A stretch of 64,000 bases of DNA, from positions 28,590-92,589 of the forward strand of contig DUAG01000046.1 in the NCBI GenBank assembly GCA_012960925.1, written 5' to 3'. Shown one piece after another: positions 60,096 to 64,000 of the stretch. Origin of the DNA: Candidatus Manganitrophaceae bacterium. GTDB lineage: Bacteria; Nitrospirota; Nitrospiria; SBBL01; JAADHI01. The translations under genes and the position numbers were made by a program. Under the pieces are notes generated by a model, which was not told the origin of the DNA, did no database searches, and saw only the letters and a program-made list of their open reading frames with translations. The first letter of the stretch is position 1; each line of letters starts with the position of its first letter.

Positions 60096-60377
60096 ATGAA
60101 GTACAACTATCCGCTTTGTGTTCATGATCATCTCTGTGAGGATACGGGGGGGATCTGTCCTATTGTCGGTTGCCCGAAGGAACTGGTCAATGGCCCCTGC
60201 GGCGGGGTTCGGGACGGCGGAAAATGTGAGGTGATTGAAGACCTGGATTGTGTCTGGGTTAATATCTATAACCAGATGAAAAAAGACAATACCCTGGACA
60301 AGTTCCTGAAAATACAAGAGGCCAGAAACACGAATTATTATGCAAGGCTCGTCGAAAGCAAGGAAGAATCCTCATGA
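60096..60377 (+). CDS. metV: MetV-like Cys-rich partner of methylene-THF reductase
   Basis: 93 residues with the Cys-rich signature of the MetV/MTHFR-C-terminal zinc-binding family: CEDTGGICPIVGCPKELVNG and then GPCGGVRDGGKCEV, ending DCVWVNIY. The form is shorter than the roughly 200-residue MetV of acetogens, with no N-terminal cluster. It probably forms a complex with MetF to handle electrons or stability. It overlaps metF by ATGA. Confidence 0.8.
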   Translation: MKYNYPLCVHDHLCEDTGGICPIVGCPKELVNGPCGGVRDGGKCEVIEDLDCVWVNIYNQMKKDNTLDKFLKIQEARNTNYYARLVESKEESS

Positions 60378-61278
60378 AGACTCTTCGGGAGGCCTGTGAA
60401 TCGGGGGAATTCTTGATTGCCTCTGAGTCTCCTCCTCCGAAGGGGCCCGATATGGGTCGATTCATTGCGCGCGCCGAGAGATTGGTGGGAGTGGTCCACG
60501 CGGTCAATGTGACAGACAATCAGGCCGCCGTGATGCGGGCCAGTTCCCTGGCCGTCAGCAAAATTCTCCTCGACATGGGGCATGACCCGGTCTATCAGAT
60601 CACCGGGCGGGATCGAAATCGTCTTGCGGTCCAGTCCGACCTGCTAGGCGCACAGATCCTGGGGGTCAGGAATGTTCTCTGCCTCACCGGGGACTATGTG
60701 ACGGTGGGCGACCAAAAGGAGGCCAAGCCGGTCTTTGATCTGGAGTCCGTTCAAATACTGAAGGTTGTTTCCGGTTTGAATCAGGGAATCGACATGGTCG
60801 GAAAGGTAGTCAATGGGTCGACCTCCCTGTTTCCCGGAGGGACGGTGACACCCGAGACCGATCCCTTCGAACCTTTATTGATGAAATTCCAAAAAAAGGT
60901 CATGGCGGGTGCGCGGTTTTTTCAGACGCAGGCGGTGTTCAACCCAGATCTGTTTGAGCAGTTTATGGTGCAGGCCAGAAATTTGATATAAAAATACTCG
61001 CCGGGATTCTCCTCCTGCGCTCCGCGAAAATGGCAAAATTTGTGACGAAAAATATTCCAGGCATCCGAGTTCCAGATTCACATATTCACAAGTTGGAACG
61101 CGCGGGACAGGAAGCTGCGTTGGAGGTGGGCCTGGAGATCGCGGTCAAGACGATTGAAGCCATCCGAAAGATGTGTGACGGGGTTCACATTATGGCCATC
61201 AATGCGGAAGACCAGATCCCGGTGATCCTTGAACGTGCGGGTCTGCTGCCGGTTTCAAATCGTATGGGAGAGGGTTAA
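60374..61278 (+). pseudogene. metF: Methylenetetrahydrofolate reductase, frameshifted
   Basis: Reduces methylene-THF to methyl-THF. The first frame (205 residues) has the barrel strands IASESPPPKGPD near 14, VHAVNVTDNQ, the FAD region LCLTGDYVTVGD near 113, and FFQTQAVFNPDLFEQF near 186. It stops at 60989. The rest (KILAGILLLRSAKMAKFVTKNIPGIRVPD and [16 protein letters not shown]) continues in the -1 frame to 61278. One lost base near 60979-60986 (a run AAATTT) explains it; a T restored would give NFDIKILAG. Together they make the expected protein of about 301 residues. Confidence 0.85.
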
Positions 61279-61279
61279 A

Positions 61280-62080
61280 ATGGATCGAATGACGGTTCCC
61301 ATGATACAGCAGCAAAAGGAGAAGGGAGAAAAAATCTCCGTCCTGACGGCCTATGATTTCCCCTTTGCCAAGCTGGTAGATGAGGCCGGGATTAAAATTA
61401 TTCTTGTCGGGGATAGTGTCGGAACGGTTGTTCAAGGAGAAGAGAGTACGTTGCCGGTGACGATGGACCAGATGATATATCATACCCGAATAGTTGCACG
61501 TGCGGTCAAACAGGCCCTCGTGGTGGGGGATATGCCTTTCATGTCTTATCAGGGGGGCATAGACGCGACGATAGAAAATGCGGGGAGATTTTTAAAAGAG
61601 GGTGGGGCCGCCGCAGTCAAACTAGAGGGTGGGGCGGCGGTCGCAGACCGTATTGCGGCATTGACCCGATACGATATTCAGGTGATGGCGCATATCGGTT
61701 TGACCCCTCAATCAATTCACCGGATGGGAGGCTACAGGGTGCAGGGTCGGACCCCTTCACAGGCAAAACAGCTTGTGGCGGACGCCAAAGAGGTAGAATC
61801 GGCTGGAGCCTTTTCAGTGGTACTGGAGGGGATACCAACCCAGGTTGCGCAAGAGATCACGGCGGCGGTCAGGATTCCAACCATTGGCATCGGCGCGGGA
61901 CCATATTGTGACGGACAGGTCCTCGTCCTCCACGATCTCTTGGGCCTTTCCACCCGCTTCCAGCCAAAATTTGTCCGCCGCTACGCAGATCTTTCCACGA
62001 TTGCATCCGAGGCCTTCCGTCATTTTAAATCCGATGTGGAGTCGGGAAAATTTCCCACCCAAGAGGAGAGCTACCCCTAA
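61280..62080 (+). CDS. panB: 3-methyl-2-oxobutanoate hydroxymethyltransferase
   Basis: First step of pantothenate synthesis, using methylene-THF. 266 residues from ATG 61280 (GAGAGGG upstream). [19 protein letters not shown] at 18, [13 protein letters not shown] near 38 with the metal Asp, [11 protein letters not shown] near 82, and the Glu in VLEGIP near 180 are conserved. Its stop overlaps the OsmC gene start as TAATG. A folate-using enzyme right after metF. Confidence 0.94.
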   Translation: MDRMTVPMIQQQKEKGEKISVLTAYDFPFAKLVDEAGIKIILVGDSVGTVVQGEESTLPVTMDQMIYHTRIVARAVKQALVVGDMPFMSYQGGIDATIENAGRFLKEGGAAAVKLEGGAAVADRIAALTRYDIQVMAHIGLTPQSIHRMGGYRVQGRTPSQAKQLVADAKEVESAGAFSVVLEGIPTQVAQEITAAVRIPTIGIGAGPYCDGQVLVLHDLLGLSTRFQPKFVRRYADLSTIASEAFRHFKSDVESGKFPTQEESYP

Positions 62081-62550
62081 TGCATGAACTTGAAATTTTT
62101 TTTCATACCCGGCTGGAATGGGCAGAAGGGGAAGGGAGAACCACGCTCGATTATGAGAGTTACCCAAGATCACACCGGGTGCTTTGCCCGGAGAAACCGC
62201 TGATTGAAATGTCGGCGGCCCCACAGTATCAAGGGGATCCGAATCGACTCAATCCTGAAGAACTCTTCACCGCGTCAATTGCCTCCTGCCAAATGCTGAC
62301 CTACCTCGCCCTGGCATCCTTTGCCGGTATCCGCGTCCTCTCTTACACTGATGAGGCAGAAGGTGTCCTGGCAAAGAAGGAGAGAAAGATGCAGATGGTG
62401 CGCGTCCTCCTCCGCCCCAGGATTGTTGTTGTAGAGGGGACAGACAAGGAAAAGGCCCTGGCCCTCGTTCAAAAGGCCCACACGCAATGCTTCATTGCCA
62501 ATTCGATCACAACCGAGGCGATTATCCAGCCAAACATTGTTGTGGGGTGA
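62080..62550 (+). CDS. OsmC-family protein
   Basis: 156 residues. The N-terminal strands (TRLEWAEGEGRTTLDYESY) are followed by LNPEELFTASIASCQMLTYLALAS, with the conserved Cys near 69 of the active helix, and the C-terminal AHTQCFIANSIT with a second Cys. OsmC/Ohr proteins reduce organic peroxides. This subset is often annotated only as OsmC family; peroxidase activity is likely since both Cys are kept. Coupled to panB by TAATG. Confidence 0.88.
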   Translation: MHELEIFFHTRLEWAEGEGRTTLDYESYPRSHRVLCPEKPLIEMSAAPQYQGDPNRLNPEELFTASIASCQMLTYLALASFAGIRVLSYTDEAEGVLAKKERKMQMVRVLLRPRIVVVEGTDKEKALALVQKAHTQCFIANSITTEAIIQPNIVVG

Positions 62551-62588
62551 TTGAGCGAGAACATTTTCTTATTGAGGATGATTCGGGT

Positions 62589-63867
62589 TCAAAGGAGTAA
62601 TCCTCGAATGTCAGACAAGAGATGACTTAGATATTGCGTAAAGCGTACCGCAGCAGCCCCGTCAATGACCCGGTGATCATAAGACAAGGAGAAAGGGAGA
62701 ATAAGCCGTGGGACAAATTTTCCCGATTGATAGACGGGTTTTTGACTGGCCCTGGAGACACCGAGGATGGCGACTTCAGGTGCGTTGATGATGGAGTAAA
62801 GGCAGTACCCCCAATCCCACCCAGGCTGGAAATCGTGAAACAGCCCCCTTGGATCTCATCAAGACTCAGTTTTTTAATCCGTGCGCGCTGACTGAGTTCT
62901 CCTAACTCCACGGCCAGCTCAAGCAGGCTTTTCTGATCGCAATTACGGAGGACGGGGACCAGGAGTCCGTCGGGGGTATCGACCGCGATGCCGATGTGAT
63001 AATAGTGTTTGAGGATTATTGTCTCACCATCTGTCGACAACGAGGCATTGAATTGGGGGTATTTTTTGAGTGCTGCGACACAGTCCTTGATGAGAAAAAC
63101 AACGGGAGTCATTTTAGCGCCCCGCTTTTCCGCCTCACCCTGACTCTCCTTGCGAAAGGCCTCCATCTTTGTAATATCGGCTTCGTCATGCTAGGTGACA
63201 TGTGGAGTCAGAGACCAACTGCGATGGAGGTGGATACTGGAGAGCTTCTGGATACGGCTCAACGACTCTGTGCTGATTTCTCCGAATCTGGAAAAATCAA
63301 TCTCCGGGATTTGAAGCGGCGGCTGCCCCGGACCTTCTCCGGATCGTTCCTTCAATGTGGTCTTGACATGTCTTTGAACATCCTCTTTCAGGATACGGCC
63401 TGATGGGCCGCTTCCTTTGACTTGGCCTAGGTCAAAGCCCAGTTCACGGGCAAAGCGTCGTATCACCGGGGATGCCAATGGAAGATAGGATACATTGTGT
63501 TGTGTCGTATCAATGGGGACAGAAAAAATTTCTGTCCCCATTTTTGGAACGACAGGTCCTGTCTCAGACGGGGCCTGTTTCTCTTCAGTTTCAGGTCTTG
63601 GAGACTTTTTCAGGGTATTTTCCGCCTTGTCGGCTTCAGGAGGAAGATGACATCCCCTTGTGATATTTTGTCGCCGACAGCTACTTTTACTTTGCGGATT
63701 ATGCCTGCCTCGGGTGCTGGGATCTCCATTGCGGCCTTGTCTGTCTCCAGGGTCAGCAAAGGGGATTCCGCGGCAACCTGGTCACCCTCTCGAACCAGCA
63801 CCTCGATAACATCCACACCCTGAAAATCGCCAATATCGGGAACACTGATTTCTTTTAGTTCGGCCAA
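62589..63867 (-). pseudogene. Dihydrolipoamide acyltransferase (E2) with three lesions
   Basis: E2 core of a 2-oxoacid dehydrogenase complex, read in four pieces. Lipoyl domain from TTG 63867 (AAGGAG 6 bases upstream): lipoyl Lys in ETDKAAMEI near 43. A one-base loss near 63622-63639 shifts the frame; the linker and the E3-binding domain (LASPVIRRFARELGFDL) follow. A TAG at 63191-63193 replaces the Gln of the usual VTQHDEADIT. The catalytic domain then runs to GGTAFTP, where a second one-base loss near 62787-62797 shifts to [15 protein letters not shown] and the active-site [12 protein letters not shown], ending at 62589. All parts are present, so the damage is recent or is sequencing error. 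Confidence 0.85.
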
Positions 63868-64000
63868 AGCGCGACTCCTTCTGTTAACTATTGAGCGGCA
63901 TTGGTTTTGCGGGATCTATCCCGAGGGTAATCCTCCCTAAATATAAAGGTGCTCAGAAGTAGAATTTTCCAATATAGTAATTTAGGAGGAGAATCTACGA
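63868..64000 (+). other. End of window: upstream region of E2 and a possible next gene start
   Basis: 133 bases with no frame. AGGAGGAG at about 63982-63989, on the plus strand, could be the ribosome site of a gene starting just beyond the window. Confidence 0.3.

Noticed and set aside
6509..63193. Stop-codon reassignment (TAA/TAG read as Gln) to explain the in-frame stops in znuA and E2.
   Set aside because: Many intact genes in the window end normally at TAA or TAG with downstream starts right after, and only two internal stops occur.

Overview
The window reads as a chromosomal segment of a free-living, respiring, Gram-negative bacterium. Lipoproteins, a beta-barrel porin, periplasmic HtrA and SecA-type signal peptides indicate two membranes. 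The mix of a bd-like oxidase with an N-terminal extension, split glycine decarboxylase (gcvPA/gcvPB), HemY-type haem oxidase, MetV/MetF and an FabL/FabI-type enoyl reductase is most like Nitrospirota (Nitrospira, Leptospirillum or Manganitrophus relatives). That placement is an inference from gene content; no marker such as rRNA lies in the window. No prophage, CRISPR array or complete insertion sequence was seen.

Layout. 1-3481: receiver domain, M48 lipoprotein peptidase, DUF2064 enzyme, hemY. 3564-8711: metal-uptake operon on the minus strand (porin, znuA, znuC, znuB, thioredoxin-like, TPR), with a small possible gene upstream. 8975-12681: arsR-type regulator plus pstSCAB. 12967-20006: glycine cleavage genes interleaved with an M28 peptidase, a Nudix hydrolase and a succinate dehydrogenase-type flavoprotein. 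20294-23420: purM, purN, a YbjQ-domain protein, a TPR protein and tRNA-Ala(CGC). 23594-29811: receiver-kinase, HtrA and a secreted M1-M28 fusion protease. 29833-37240: bd-like oxidase, orphan NuoF-like protein, cbiC, cupin, membrane protein, NTF2-like protein and a Rossmann-GAF-GGDEF protein. 37440-45669: aldolase-dehydrogenase, HEAT-like protein, envelope proteins, desaturase and CDF transporter. 45873-49806: amino-acid catabolism (Leu/Glu-type dehydrogenase, agmatinase family, class III aminotransferase). 49913-58157: fatty-acid synthesis (yceD, rpmF, plsX, fabH, enoyl reductase, fabD, fabG, acpP, fabF, rnc). 58529-62550: one-carbon folate genes (5-FTHF cyclo-ligase, folD, metV, metF), panB and an OsmC protein. 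62589-63867: a broken 2-oxoacid dehydrogenase E2 gene.

Themes. (1) Five genes carry reading-frame lesions (thioredoxin-like, znuA, class III aminotransferase, metF, E2). All five frameshifts are one-base losses, and two further lesions are in-frame stops. This could be a draft-assembly artefact or real decay. (2) Three dispersed short repeat families occupy the intergenic spaces. R1 has about eight copies with GTAAC...TTCAG inverted ends and a variable internal hairpin. R2 is a MITE of about 160-176 bp in two copies. R3 is a short GC-hairpin repeat in three copies, one of which encodes the N-terminus of the M1-M28 protease. A separate 38-bp palindrome sits in frame inside the YbjQ gene. (3) Non-ATG starts with strong Shine-Dalgarno sequences are common (TTG in pstC, acpP, enoyl reductase, E2; probably CTG in fabF). 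(4) The pst operon appears to be controlled by an ArsR-family repressor, with two perfect palindromes set in its promoter.

All calls are from reading the sequence; no database search or structure prediction was run.
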